Numbered from the stretch's first letter, positions 39,812 through 48,431 are shown. The stretch is DNA of 64,000 nt from Mesorhizobium sp. M8A.F.Ca.ET.218.01.1.1 (GCF_004791165.1 NZ_SRUZ01000007.1:405335-469334), one strand, 5' to 3'. The notes: generated by a model from the sequence alone, not told the origin. Numbers and translations: made by a program.

Positions 39812-39874
39812 GCTCCCTTCCTTTCCCTCCGGAGGGGGGAAAGGTGGCGCTGCGAAGCAGCGACGGATTGGGGG
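39812..39874 (-). repeat. GC-rich palindromic unit, right copy of an inverted pair
   Basis: Reverse complement reads CCCCCAATCCGTCGCTGC, then CCACCTTTCCCCC and GGAGGGAAAGGAAGGG. It aligns block for block with the unit at 39714 in inverted orientation, about 30 bases away. Confidence 0.65.
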
Positions 39875-39962
39875 AACCACCTGGCAATCAAGCCTCGCAC
39901 AGATCCGTCACCGCAGTCACAAAAGATGTGTGCATCGCCTAGCGCAACGGGGAGAAAGATGC

Positions 39963-41807
39963 TCAAATCTTCGCGTCGTGCGGCAGTGGTGCCGTCGCCT
40001 TTTCCAGCCAGGCCAGTGTTTCGCCGTCGAGCATCGGCCCGATCTCGGCCGCGACGCGGGCGTGGTAGGCGTCGAGCCAGTGCAGTTCGTCACGGGTCAG
40101 CAAGTCCGATCGCACCAGCCTGACGTCGATCGGCGCCAGCGTCAGCGTCTCGAAAGCGTGCATGGCGATGTCGCCGCCCTCGATCTGTTCGGCCGGCGTC
40201 ACCAGGATGAGGTTCTCGATGCGGATGCCGTAGGCGCCTTCCTTGTAATAGCCGGGCTCGTTGGACAGCATCATGCCTTCGAGCAGCTTTTCGGTGCCGG
40301 TGCGGGCGATGCGCTGCGGACCCTCATGCACGGCAAGATAGGAGCCGACGCCATGGCCGGTGCCATGGGCGAAGTCGCAGCCATGCTTCCACAACGCCAT
40401 GCGGGCGACGGCGTCGATCTCGGAGCCGCGCGTGCCGGCGGGGAAGCGCAGCGTGGAAATGCCGATCATGCCTTTCAGCACCAGCGTGAAGCGTTCGCGC
40501 ATCTCTTCGGTCGGCTGGCCGATCGGCACGGTGCGGGTGATGTCCGTGGTGCCGTCCTGGTATTGCGCGCCGGAATCGAGCAGGAACAGCTCTCCGGCCT
40601 CAAGCTTGCGGCTGGTGGCGCGCGAGACGCGGTAATGCATGATGGCGCCGTTCGGGCCGGCGCCGGAAATAGTGTCGAAGGAGACATCGCGCAGCGGCAT
40701 CTGGGTTTCCTCGCCGGTTTGCCGGCGCGTCTCTTCGAGCCTGGTGACGACCGCGATCTCGTCGAGCGAGCCGGGCTTCTGCCGGTCGAGCCAGCACAAC
40801 AGCTTGGCCACCGCCGCGCCGTCGCGGCGATGCGCGGCGCGCGAGCCGTTGATCTCGGCCTGGTTTTTGGTGGCGCGAGGGATGCGGGCGGGGTCGGGCG
40901 CGGCAATCACCGTGCCGCCATTGTCCTCGACCAGCATGCGCAGCCGGTCGGCCGCCAGCACCGGATCGAGCGCGATTTTCGCGCCGCTCTTGGCAAGTGC
41001 TGCGATCGCGGCCTCGAATTCGCCGGGCTCATGCGGATCGGCAAGCTGGGTGAGGTAGGCGGCGACCTGGCGCGAGAACTTGCGGCTGTCTATGAACAGC
41101 TGGTGCGCCCCGTCGGCGGCGAGGATGGCGAAGCCGAGCGCCAGCGGCGTGTGCGGCACGTCGCCGCCACGGATGTTGAAGGCCCAGGCGATGGAGGAGG
41201 GGTCGGTCAGCACCGCATGGGTAGCGCCTTCCTTGCCGATCGCCGTCGCCAGCCGCGCCAGCTTGTCCTTGGCGAGCTCGCCGGCAAAGCCGATCGGGTG
41301 CAGCTCGACCGGGGTCACGGGTGCGCCGGGCTGATCCTTCCAGATGATGTCGATCGGGTTCCTGTCGAGCGGCACGAGCACCGCGCCGATCTTGTCGGCG
41401 GAGGCCTGCAGCGCCTTGACCTCGCCGATCGTGTGCAGCCAGGGATCGAAGCCCAGCCGCGCCCCTTTGCCCAGGTGATCCCTGAGCCAGACGGCAGGCG
41501 GGTTGTCGACGAGGCTTTCGATCGAGAAGATGCCGAGGTCGACTTCGCCCCGCACCTGCAGCGTGTAGCGCCCGTCGACAAAGACAAAGGCACGGTCGCG
41601 CAGCACGATGGCGACACCGGCCGAGCCGCTGAAGCCGGTCAGCCATTTCAGCCGTGCGGATCGATCGGCCACGTATTCGCCCTGGTGCTCGTCGGCGCGC
41701 GGAACGATGAAGCCATCGAGGCCATTGTCGCTGAGCCATTGGCGCAGCAGCGCCACGCGCGGCTTGCCGACCGCCGGGTCGCCCGCGGAATCGAAGGTCT
41801 GGAACAT
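39963..41807 (-). CDS. Xaa-Pro aminopeptidase (M24B, aminopeptidase P family)
   Basis: 614-aa cytosolic metallopeptidase that removes N-terminal residues preceding proline. It has two creatinase-like N-terminal domains (WLSDNGLDGFIVPRADEHQGEYV at the start) and a C-terminal pita-bread domain. Metal ligands are visible in LLDSGAQYQDGTTDITRT (two Asp), GTGHGVGSYLAVHEGP (His), MMLSNEPGYYKEGAYGIRIENL (Glu), and the final Glu near IEGG. The roughly 600-aa size matches the three-domain type. It stands alone. Confidence 0.9.
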   Translation of the reverse strand: MFQTFDSAGDPAVGKPRVALLRQWLSDNGLDGFIVPRADEHQGEYVADRSARLKWLTGFSGSAGVAIVLRDRAFVFVDGRYTLQVRGEVDLGIFSIESLVDNPPAVWLRDHLGKGARLGFDPWLHTIGEVKALQASADKIGAVLVPLDRNPIDIIWKDQPGAPVTPVELHPIGFAGELAKDKLARLATAIGKEGATHAVLTDPSSIAWAFNIRGGDVPHTPLALGFAILAADGAHQLFIDSRKFSRQVAAYLTQLADPHEPGEFEAAIAALAKSGAKIALDPVLAADRLRMLVEDNGGTVIAAPDPARIPRATKNQAEINGSRAAHRRDGAAVAKLLCWLDRQKPGSLDEIAVVTRLEETRRQTGEETQMPLRDVSFDTISGAGPNGAIMHYRVSRATSRKLEAGELFLLDSGAQYQDGTTDITRTVPIGQPTEEMRERFTLVLKGMIGISTLRFPAGTRGSEIDAVARMALWKHGCDFAHGTGHGVGSYLAVHEGPQRIARTGTEKLLEGMMLSNEPGYYKEGAYGIRIENLILVTPAEQIEGGDIAMHAFETLTLAPIDVRLVRSDLLTRDELHWLDAYHARVAAEIGPMLDGETLAWLEKATAPLPHDAKI

Positions 41808-42038
41808 GGTGGGCCTCCTTGGTATCCGCGCGACCGTAACCTATGGGCCTGGAAAAGCGGAATCGATTTCCAGCTGGCGCAAACTGCTACAGCGACTGCC
41901 GGGTGACAACCAAATGAGACTGGTCCAGCCATGGCGTGAAAGGGGACGGCGCCGGCATTCTCTCGGTGATGCCGCCTTGCCAACACGCATCAAGTTCTAG
42001 GAATTAACCTACGAGGATCGGCAACCGGCTTGCCGGCC

Positions 42039-42911
42039 TCAATGCTTGAGGTGGATCGTCACCCAGCCCTCGCGGTGCAAGGTACTGATATGGCGGAAGT
42101 TCTGGCCGACATAGGCCGAGATCACCGCGTCACGCTGACGGTCGAGGATGCCCGACAGCACGATCGAGCCGCCAAGCGCGATATGGCCGGCCATTTGCGG
42201 CGCCAGCCGCATCAGCGGCCGCGCCAATATGTTGGCGACGATGAGATCGAAGGGCGCGCGCCTGGCAAAGATCGGGTGGTGAAAGCCCGGCGCGGTCACT
42301 GTCTCGATCAGGCCCTTGACGTGGTTCAGCCGCGCATTGGCGGCGGCGACCCTGACCGCCACCGGATCGATGTCGGTGGCCAGCACCGGAATATGCGCCA
42401 GCTTGGCGACGGCGATCGCCAGCACCGCGCTGCCGGTGCCAAGGTCGAGCGCGTTGCGCGGGTGCTCGCGCCGCACGACCTTCTCCAGCATTTCGAGGCA
42501 TCCGGCGGTGGTGCCGTGATGGCCGGTGCCGAAGGCAAGGCCCGCCTCGATCTCGATGGCGAGTTCGCCACTGTGGCGCTTCCTGCTGTCATGCGCGCCG
42601 TGGACGAAGAAACGGCCGGCGCGCACCGGCTTCAGGCCTTCCAGCGACCGTGCCACCCAGTCGATGTCGGGCAGCGCCTCGCGCTCGATCGATCTCGACA
42701 GAGCGAGGCCGGCGAGAATGTCCTTCAGCCGCGCCTCGACCGCGTCGACGTCGCCATCGGCGTAGAGCGAGACCTCGTGGATGTCGGCGTCTTCGTCGAC
42801 CTCCAGCACGGCGATCGGCAGGCCTTCATCCTCGAAGGCCGTTTCGAGCGCCGCGAAGATGCGGTCTGCCTCGATCTTTCCGGTGGTGAAATGGAGCCGC
42901 GTCTGGGTCAT
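42039..42911 (-). CDS. prmA: Ribosomal protein L11 methyltransferase PrmA
   Basis: 290-aa SAM-dependent methyltransferase for ribosomal protein L11. The substrate-recognition N-terminal domain (ETAFEDEGLPIAVLEVDEDADIHEVSLY) is followed by the SAM-binding motif NALDLGTGSAVLAIAVAKL, the AFGTGHHGTTAGCLEML stretch conserved in PrmA, and DLIVANILARPLMRLAPQM, the NxxxxP-like catalytic motif region. It lies beside palindromic repeat copy E. Confidence 0.93.
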   Translation of the reverse strand: MTQTRLHFTTGKIEADRIFAALETAFEDEGLPIAVLEVDEDADIHEVSLYADGDVDAVEARLKDILAGLALSRSIEREALPDIDWVARSLEGLKPVRAGRFFVHGAHDSRKRHSGELAIEIEAGLAFGTGHHGTTAGCLEMLEKVVRREHPRNALDLGTGSAVLAIAVAKLAHIPVLATDIDPVAVRVAAANARLNHVKGLIETVTAPGFHHPIFARRAPFDLIVANILARPLMRLAPQMAGHIALGGSIVLSGILDRQRDAVISAYVGQNFRHISTLHREGWVTIHLKH

Positions 42912-42931
42912 GTGAATTTATGTTCCTCCAG

Positions 42932-42980
42932 GCCTGATCTTGTCCGAAAACCGGTTCCACTTTTCGGGATCAAGCTCTAG
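42932..42980 (-). repeat. Palindromic repeat copy E, abutting a stop codon
   Basis: On the minus strand it reads CTAGAGCTTGATCCCGAAAAG, then TGGAACCGGTTTTCGGA and CAAGATCAGG. The TAG in its first bases is the stop codon of the SCO1 gene. It is the same GATC-ended subtype as copy C. Confidence 0.75.
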
Positions 42981-43555
42981 CCCTTCGCGGCGAGGCGCTT
43001 CAGCTTGGCAACGGCAGTGTCGGCACTCTCGCCATAGGCGATCGTGCCGGCGAAGTCGCCCTTGGCGTTGAGCAGCAGCACAGAGGCGGTGTGGTCCATC
43101 GTGTAATCGCCATCGCCGGTGTCGACCTTTTTCCAGTAGATGCCGAACGACTTGGCCATGGCGTGGACCTTGTCCGGGTCGCCGGTGATGCCGGTGATGC
43201 GGTCGGAGAAATTGCTGACATAGGCGTTCATCACCTGCGGCGTGTCGCGCTCCGGGTCGACCGAGACGAAATAGGCGTGCAGGCTCGTGCCGTCGTCGCC
43301 GAGCGTCTTCAGCCAGCCGGAGAGCTCGAACAGCGTCGTCGGGCAGACTTCGGGGCAATGGGTAAAGCCGAAGAAGACGACGCTGGGCTGTCCGCGGAAA
43401 GCAGCCTCGGTGATCGGGGCGCCTTTCTGGTCGACCAGGGTGAAGGGCGCGCCGAACGGTTCGCCGCCATAGTGGCCGCGATACCAGTCGAAGGTCAGCC
43501 AGCCGATGCCGGCGGCCATCAGAACGAGAATGCCGACCAGGATAGAACGCATCAT
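42977..43555 (-). CDS. SCO1/SenC/PrrC family copper chaperone
   Basis: 192-aa membrane-anchored thioredoxin-fold protein that delivers copper to the CuA site of cytochrome c oxidase. A single N-terminal membrane anchor (SILVGILVLMAAGIGWLTF) precedes the fold. The copper-binding CxxxC is in FGFTHCPEVCPTT and the distal conserved His is in TMDHTASVLLL; DPERDTP is another family motif. No oxidase genes are in this window. Confidence 0.92.
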   Translation of the reverse strand: MMRSILVGILVLMAAGIGWLTFDWYRGHYGGEPFGAPFTLVDQKGAPITEAAFRGQPSVVFFGFTHCPEVCPTTLFELSGWLKTLGDDGTSLHAYFVSVDPERDTPQVMNAYVSNFSDRITGITGDPDKVHAMAKSFGIYWKKVDTGDGDYTMDHTASVLLLNAKGDFAGTIAYGESADTAVAKLKRLAAKG

Positions 43556-43749
43556 CAGAAATGTCCGTCTGTAACGTCATGGGGCGCCGGCCAAACCATG
43601 CGCGCCTTGTTCGGCCACAGTCTTAGCGGTTCGGCCCCGCGCAGGCAAAGTGCCGCGTTGCCGCAACCGTTGTGGTGTTGACCCATCTGCTTGCAAAGCC
43701 GCACAGTCTGCACCACCTGAGACCGGCAACTCGAACCGAGGAGGCTTCT

Positions 43750-44268
43750 TTGCTCGAACTGATTGGGCTCGAACTGGCCGGGCGAAAACTGATCGGCCGC
43801 GCCTTGGCCGCATGCGTCGTGCTTGGCGCCGGCAGCGCCGTTGCCGAGGAAGTCGGCAAGGTCGGCGTTGACTGGATCGGCAACGACATCATCGTCGAGG
43901 CGATCAAGGATCCGAAAGTGGAGGGTGTCACCTGCCACGTTTCCTATTTCGATCGCAGCGTCATCGACCGCCTGCACAAGGGCAATTGGTTCGAGGATCC
44001 CAGCGATTCCTCGATCTCCTGCCGTCAGACAGGTCCGATCACGATCGGCGATATTGATACGAGCGAAGGCGGCGAGGAGGTGTTCAAGCAAGGTATCAGC
44101 CTGATCTGGAAGAAGCAGGTGGTAAACCGCATCTACGACAAGGCCAACGAAACGCTGATCTATCTGTCGCATTCACGCCAGGTGCAGAACGGCTCGGCCA
44201 AAATGTCGGTCACGACCGTGCCGCTCTACGGCCAGAACGTGGTGTGGAGCAAGGGCAAACCGAAATAG
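43750..44268 (+). CDS. creA: CreA family periplasmic protein
   Basis: 172-aa protein of the CreA family, whose function is not settled. An N-terminal signal peptide (GRALAACVVLGAGSAVA, cut before EEVGKVG) precedes the domain VDWIGNDIIVEAIKDPKVEGVTCHVSYFDR, which is the CreA core; two cysteines (in VTCHV and SISCRQ) could form a disulfide. The TTG at 43750 is preferred because GAGGAGG lies 5 bases upstream; the frame is also open from a GTG at 43672. It is divergent from the SCO1 gene. Confidence 0.85.
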   Translation: MLELIGLELAGRKLIGRALAACVVLGAGSAVAEEVGKVGVDWIGNDIIVEAIKDPKVEGVTCHVSYFDRSVIDRLHKGNWFEDPSDSSISCRQTGPITIGDIDTSEGGEEVFKQGISLIWKKQVVNRIYDKANETLIYLSHSRQVQNGSAKMSVTTVPLYGQNVVWSKGKPK

Positions 44269-44353
44269 GCGGGCGAACGTCTTCCTGGTCCTGTTCTGAC
44301 CGATGATCGGCCCCGGCTTGCGGGACCAATCATCACGGCGTAAAGCCGCCGGC

Positions 44354-44995
44354 ATGGACCGTTCCGAAGATCTCGTCGCGAAAGACCCTGAGCCGCGCAT
44401 CCACCCGACCGCGGAGATGAAGGGCTGCAAGCTCGGCCGCTACGCCGCGATCGGCGAACGCGTCGTGCTGCGCGAGGTCATCGTCGGCGACTTCTCCTAT
44501 TTCGAACGCCATGCCGAGGCGATCTATACGACGATCGGCAAATTCTGCTCGATCGCCGCCAACAGCCGCATTAATGCGCTGGAACATCCGATCGAGCGGT
44601 TGACCCAGCACAAGGTCAGCTATCGGCCGAACGAATATTTTCGCTGGCTGGGCGTCGATGCGGCATTCCGCGAGCGGCGGCGCTCGAAGGCCGTGACCAT
44701 CGGCCATGATGTCTGGATCGGCCACGGCGCGGTCATCTTGCCTGGCATCGCCATCGGCAATGGCGCGGTCATCGGCGCCAATGCGGTGGTGACGCGGGAC
44801 GTGCCGTCCTACACCATCGTCGCCGGCGTGCCGGCGAAGCCGATCAAGCCGCGCTTTGCCCCCGAAATAGCGGCGCGCATCGATGCTCTCGCCTGGTGGG
44901 ACTGGCCGGTCGAAAAACTCGCCAGGGCGGTTCCCGACATGCAGGCGATGCCGATCGAGGCCTTCCTCGACCGCTGGGAAAACGACGCCGTTTGA
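44354..44995 (+). CDS. Left-handed beta-helix acyltransferase (phosphonate-associated hexapeptide family)
   Basis: 213-aa hexapeptide-repeat protein. The LbetaH repeats are seen in AIGERVVLREVIVGDFSYFERHAE, YTTIGKFCSIAANSRINALEHPIE and AVTIGHDVWIGHGAVILPGIAIGNGAVIGANAVVTRDVPSYTIVAGVPAKPIKPRF. The AWWDWPVEKLARAVPDMQ tail resembles the phosphonate-metabolism-linked transferase family (phn_thr-fam). No phn genes are nearby, so the acceptor is unknown. The start may instead be the ATG at 44303. Confidence 0.78.
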   Translation: MDRSEDLVAKDPEPRIHPTAEMKGCKLGRYAAIGERVVLREVIVGDFSYFERHAEAIYTTIGKFCSIAANSRINALEHPIERLTQHKVSYRPNEYFRWLGVDAAFRERRRSKAVTIGHDVWIGHGAVILPGIAIGNGAVIGANAVVTRDVPSYTIVAGVPAKPIKPRFAPEIAARIDALAWWDWPVEKLARAVPDMQAMPIEAFLDRWENDAV

Positions 44996-45377
44996 GTTCC
45001 GGCAGAGAACGGCAGGGCCTGGCCGTCGCGACCGTGCAGAGTATCAACAGGCCAATGCCTTGCGGGTAAGTGAAGCGGCCGGCTGTCTGGGTGCGAGTTG
45101 GCTCTTCGGGGAACTATTCTTCGCGCTTTCCGGAATGAAGCCCCTTCCGCCATGCGGGGGTGGCGCGGCGGAAGGGGCTGGAGGTAAACCGCTGTGAAGC
45201 GGAGGAACAGGCTCTTTGCCTGCACGGTTACCATGACATTGAACCGATAAGGTGTGTTTTGCGCCGAATGCGCGCTGAGCGTGCATTCAATTGCGCCGGT
45301 TACATTCGGTTCTCGATGGGAACCCAAAGGTCCGCCGCTTGTTTCTCAATGCCGCAAACATTGAGGGCGCTCGATAC
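44996..45377. other. Intergenic region with a 13-bp hairpin
   Basis: A 382-base gap. AGCCCCTTCCGCC (45139-45151) pairs perfectly with GGCGGAAGGGGCT (45167-45179). There is no T-run, so terminator activity is uncertain. The rest holds no gene I can support. Confidence 0.5.
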
Positions 45378-45803
45378 ATGGAAAAGCTTTTCACCAAGGC
45401 CGCCAACTGGGTCGCCCATATAACCGGCCTGCCGCTGACCTTTGCCGGCTGCTGCCTGGTCGTCATCGTCTGGGCGGTTAGCGGGCCGGTCTTTGGTTTC
45501 TCGGACACCTGGCAACTGGTGATCAACACCGGCACGACCATCATTACATTCCTGATGGTGTTCCTCATCCAGAACACCCAGAACCGTGACGGCGCGGCGA
45601 TCCAGGCCAAGCTCGACGAATTGATCCGGGTCAGCGAGGGCCACAACAACTTTATCGGCATCGAACACCTGACCGAATCCGAGGTCGAGGAGATCCGCGC
45701 CAAATGCGAGCGAGCCGCTAAGCGGCACGACGAGAAGATCGCAACCACGGCGGCAAAGAAGGCGGTTGCCCAGAAGCGAGGCGCGAAAAAGAGCGCGGCT
45801 TGA
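45378..45803 (+). CDS. Low-affinity iron permease family membrane protein
   Basis: 141-aa protein of the family named for low-affinity iron permease (Fet4-like), though bacterial members are often uncharacterised. Two to three hydrophobic stretches (ITGLPLTFAGCCLVVIVWAV, LVINTGTTIITFLMVFLIQ) are followed by NTQNRDGAAIQAKLDELI, the family signature, and a basic Lys/Ala tail. The ATG at 45378 gives MEKLFTKAANWVAH; the frame is open to 45291. Iron transport is a name, not shown. Confidence 0.78.
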   Translation: MEKLFTKAANWVAHITGLPLTFAGCCLVVIVWAVSGPVFGFSDTWQLVINTGTTIITFLMVFLIQNTQNRDGAAIQAKLDELIRVSEGHNNFIGIEHLTESEVEEIRAKCERAAKRHDEKIATTAAKKAVAQKRGAKKSAA

Positions 45804-45806
45804 AGC

Positions 45807-46673
45807 TCAGCCTTTCATGAACGCCGCGAATGCGTCCTTGTGGTCGGGATGCCAGCGCGACAGGGCAGGACGGTTTTCGATAATGTCGCCGATTGCCCAG
45901 GCCATGCGCTTTTCGTCCAGCGGCCGCGCCGCCTCATTGTCCGGGCACAGGATGTAGAAGTCGCGCCTGACCAGCGATTCCAGCATGAAATCGACGACCT
46001 GTTCACCCGTCCAGGCGCCAGCGGGCTTTTCCGTCGCGCCTTCGGTGAGGCCGGTATAGGTGAAGCCGGGGATGAGCAGATGCGCCGACAGGCGGCCGCC
46101 GGGCTCGTTCCTTAGCGCGTGCGCCAGGCCTTCGGTAAAGGTCTTCACGCCAGCCTTGGAAACATTGTAGGCGAGGTTGCCGGGCGGCGTGGTGATGCCT
46201 TGCTTGGAGCCGGTGTTGACGATCAGGCCCGGCTTGGCCGCCGCCAGCATGCGCGGCGCGAAGGCTTCGACGCCATGCACGACGCCCCAGAAATTGATGT
46301 CGAGCAGCCGCTTCCAGCCATCGCGGTTTTCCCAGGGCTTTCCAGGATTGTCGCCGACGCCGGCATTGTTCATCAGCAGCGAGACCTCGCCAAAGGCGCC
46401 GAATGCCCGGTCGGCGAGGCGATCGACCTCATCGGCCTTCGAAACGTCCGATGCAACCGCAAGCACGGCGTCGTCGCCGGCGATGGCGGCAACGGCCCGC
46501 GAGGCATCGTCGAGGCGCGGACCAGCGATGTCGGCGAGCACGATCTTCATGCCCATCAACGCCAGCCGTTTGGCCGCCGCGAGGCCAATGCCGCTGGCGG
46601 CGCCGGTGATGACGGCGGTATTGCCTCGGCCAAGCGCTGGCAGGGCAGTCTGGATCTCGGCGTCGGGGATCAT
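45807..46673 (-). CDS. Short-chain dehydrogenase/reductase (SDR)
   Basis: 288-aa classical SDR. Cofactor motif is VITGAASGIGLAAAKRLA, acidic residue in VLADIAG (NAD preference), NNAGVGDNPGKPW, and catalytic Ser and Tyr-x-x-x-Lys in VNTGSKQG and AYNVSKAG. The C-terminus is longer than usual (residues 230-288, including RDFYILCPDNEAARPLDEKRMAWAIGDIIENRPALSRW). The ATG at 46673 is the family start; upstream frame up to 46880 is shadow. Convergent with the iron-permease gene, 3 bases apart. Confidence 0.83.
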   Translation of the reverse strand: MIPDAEIQTALPALGRGNTAVITGAASGIGLAAAKRLALMGMKIVLADIAGPRLDDASRAVAAIAGDDAVLAVASDVSKADEVDRLADRAFGAFGEVSLLMNNAGVGDNPGKPWENRDGWKRLLDINFWGVVHGVEAFAPRMLAAAKPGLIVNTGSKQGITTPPGNLAYNVSKAGVKTFTEGLAHALRNEPGGRLSAHLLIPGFTYTGLTEGATEKPAGAWTGEQVVDFMLESLVRRDFYILCPDNEAARPLDEKRMAWAIGDIIENRPALSRWHPDHKDAFAAFMKG

Positions 46674-46810
46674 CGGCGGTGGTTTCCTTTTTTCGAATGG
46701 CGCCGAACTTAGCGCCGGAACGGGCTTGTGCAAGCCTTTGTGGGGGCTCGTCGGGTTGACCAGTCCGGTCGTGGCTGCGCATGCTGTGACGCCAAAAGGG
46801 AGATTTCCGA

Positions 46811-47092
46811 TTGACGGATTGGGTTGCAATTCTGAAGGAGCAGACCGCCACCGGCGACCAGATGGGACGCGAGGTGCCACAGATGCTGGCCAACCCTGAT
46901 ATCAGCGAAGCTCAGGTGAAAACCTTGTTCTCCGCACTGGAAAAGCAAGCCGAGTTCGTCGAGAAACTGCGCATGGCGCTGGAGAAGTTCGGCCATGATT
47001 TCTCGATCATCAAGGCGGCGGAGCGGCTGGAAGAGCGCTACGCCGACCTTGCCGCTTCCGTGGCGGAGAAGCTGAAAGCGATGCGCGGTTAA
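46811..47092 (+). CDS. Small coiled-coil hypothetical protein
   Basis: 93-aa protein of unknown function starting with TTG; GGGAGA lies 7 bases upstream. It is mostly helical (EEQ, QVKTLFSALEKQAEFVEKLRMALEKF and KAAERLEERYADLAASVAEKLKAM), with heptad-like leucine and alanine spacing, and no signal peptide. It is divergent from the SDR gene at 45807-46673. Probably a real small rhizobial gene by codon use, but with no named family. Confidence 0.6.
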   Translation: MTDWVAILKEQTATGDQMGREVPQMLANPDISEAQVKTLFSALEKQAEFVEKLRMALEKFGHDFSIIKAAERLEERYADLAASVAEKLKAMRG

Positions 47093-47149
47093 GCAAGTCC
47101 AGGAAAGTGTGAGGTGGTTTTCCCTCAGGAATTGCGCCGGACAAAGAAG

Positions 47150-47731
47150 CTATTTTTCCAATACCCGTGCAAAGCGGGTGTCCGGCACCAGCCAAACCAG
47201 GGCGACGGCAACATAGAGCGCCACGCCGATCCACCGGTCGAGGAAGGCCAGCCCAACGGCCGCTACGTAGACGGCAAGCGAAATCCTTCCCTTGCGGTCG
47301 CGACCGATGGCCTTGGCGAATCCGGTATCCGGCCCATGCAGCCGATGCAGTGCAATCACCAGCATGCTGTAGGCGGTCGCACACATTACAAGGTCGAAAC
47401 CGTAGACCGCGACCGGCACCGTGGCGAAATGGTTCTCGCCCATGAAGGCGGTCGTCACCGGCATTAGGGATAACCAGAACAGCAGATGCAGGTTCGCCCA
47501 CAGCACGTGGCCGTCGACACGCTGCACGGTGTGGAACATGTTGTGCAGATTGTTCCAGTAGATGCCGACATTGATGAAGGAGAGCACGTAGCACAGGAAG
47601 ATCGGCCACTGCGGCAGCAGGGCCGAAAAATCCTCGCCCTCCGGTACCTTCAGGTCCAGCACCATGATGGTGATGATGATCGCCACCACACCGTCGGTGA
47701 ATGCCTCGACCCTGCCTTTGCCCATGATCAC
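47150..47731 (-). CDS. TMEM175-family (DUF1211) potassium channel-like protein
   Basis: 193-aa integral membrane protein with about six hydrophobic segments. The start GKGRVEAFTDGVVAIIITIMVLDLKVPEG matches the TMEM175 signature (R-x-E-A-F-x-D-G-V), where the Phe-Ser/Thr-Asp motif lines the pore. Other segments include FLCYVLSFINVGIYWNNLHNMFH and LFWLSLMPVTTAFMGEN. It is divergent from the SH3 gene. Confidence 0.84.
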   Translation of the reverse strand: MIMGKGRVEAFTDGVVAIIITIMVLDLKVPEGEDFSALLPQWPIFLCYVLSFINVGIYWNNLHNMFHTVQRVDGHVLWANLHLLFWLSLMPVTTAFMGENHFATVPVAVYGFDLVMCATAYSMLVIALHRLHGPDTGFAKAIGRDRKGRISLAVYVAAVGLAFLDRWIGVALYVAVALVWLVPDTRFARVLEK

Positions 47732-47965
47732 TGCCTCGGTCCGCGACGAATTGCCGAAAGATAGTAAATCGTTAGCGGATGTTGGCGCGCCGATAAACGG
47801 CGCACGAAAAAATCCTCAACTATATCAGGGGAAACCATACGCCCGGACCGGTGATCGTGGTGGTTGGCGTTGGCCACTTGTTGACTTTTCTTGGCGCTGC
47901 CTCTCCCCTTGCGATGCAGTCCCGGCCGAAGCAGTCGAACGGCCGGCGACCGAATGGAGGGACTG

Positions 47966-48373
47966 ATGAAACTTCGATTTCTGCTTGCGATAGCGACCAT
48001 TCTGGCCGCCGTCTTGGGGACGTCCGCCGCCGCCTTCGCCTACGGCGCCCATACCACGACCAGCCTCAACGTGCGCACCGGGCCTGGCGCGGGATACGCC
48101 AAGGTCGGGACGCTGCCGGCCGGCTTCAGGGTCGACGTGACCGGCTGCCAGCCTGGCTGGTGCAGGATCCATGGCGGCGGTGTCAGCGGCTGGGCCAGTT
48201 CCGGCTATCTCTCGCGGACCCATGTCGTGCATCCGCCGGTCATCATCGTGCGCCCGCCGCATCGGCCGCCGCACTGGCACCATCGGCCTCATCACCGTCC
48301 TCCGCACCACCGCCCGCCGCACAAGCCGCGTCCCGGCAAATGCAAGATCGCGCCCGGCTTTCCCTGCAAGTAG
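47966..48373 (+). CDS. Secreted SH3-domain protein with His/Pro-rich tail
   Basis: 135-aa protein with a signal peptide (MKLRFLLAIATILAAVLGTSAAAFA). A bacterial SH3 domain follows (TTTSLNVRTGPGAGYAKVGTLPAGFRVDVTGC...WCRIHGGGVSGWASSGYLS), of the type that binds cell wall. The tail is a His/Pro repeat (PPHRPPHWHHRPHHRPP) that may bind metal. GGAGGGA lies 5 bases before the ATG. A good terminator follows. Confidence 0.85.
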   Translation: MKLRFLLAIATILAAVLGTSAAAFAYGAHTTTSLNVRTGPGAGYAKVGTLPAGFRVDVTGCQPGWCRIHGGGVSGWASSGYLSRTHVVHPPVIIVRPPHRPPHWHHRPHHRPPHHRPPHKPRPGKCKIAPGFPCK

Positions 48374-48431
48374 GCCCGGTTTCCTGCAAATAGACCGCTT
48401 GCATCCAATACGGCACGAAGGGATGCCGTGA

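Larger units (their letters stand above)
39612..39962. other. Intergenic region between azlD and the aminopeptidase gene
   Basis: A 351-base gap between convergent genes. It holds two inverted copies of a GC-rich palindromic unit (listed separately) and no supported gene. Confidence 0.6.

Noticed and set aside
45139..45179. Rho-independent terminator in the 44996-45377 gap
   Set aside because: The 13-bp stem is perfect, but no T-run follows on either strand and it is about 140 bases from the nearest stop codon.
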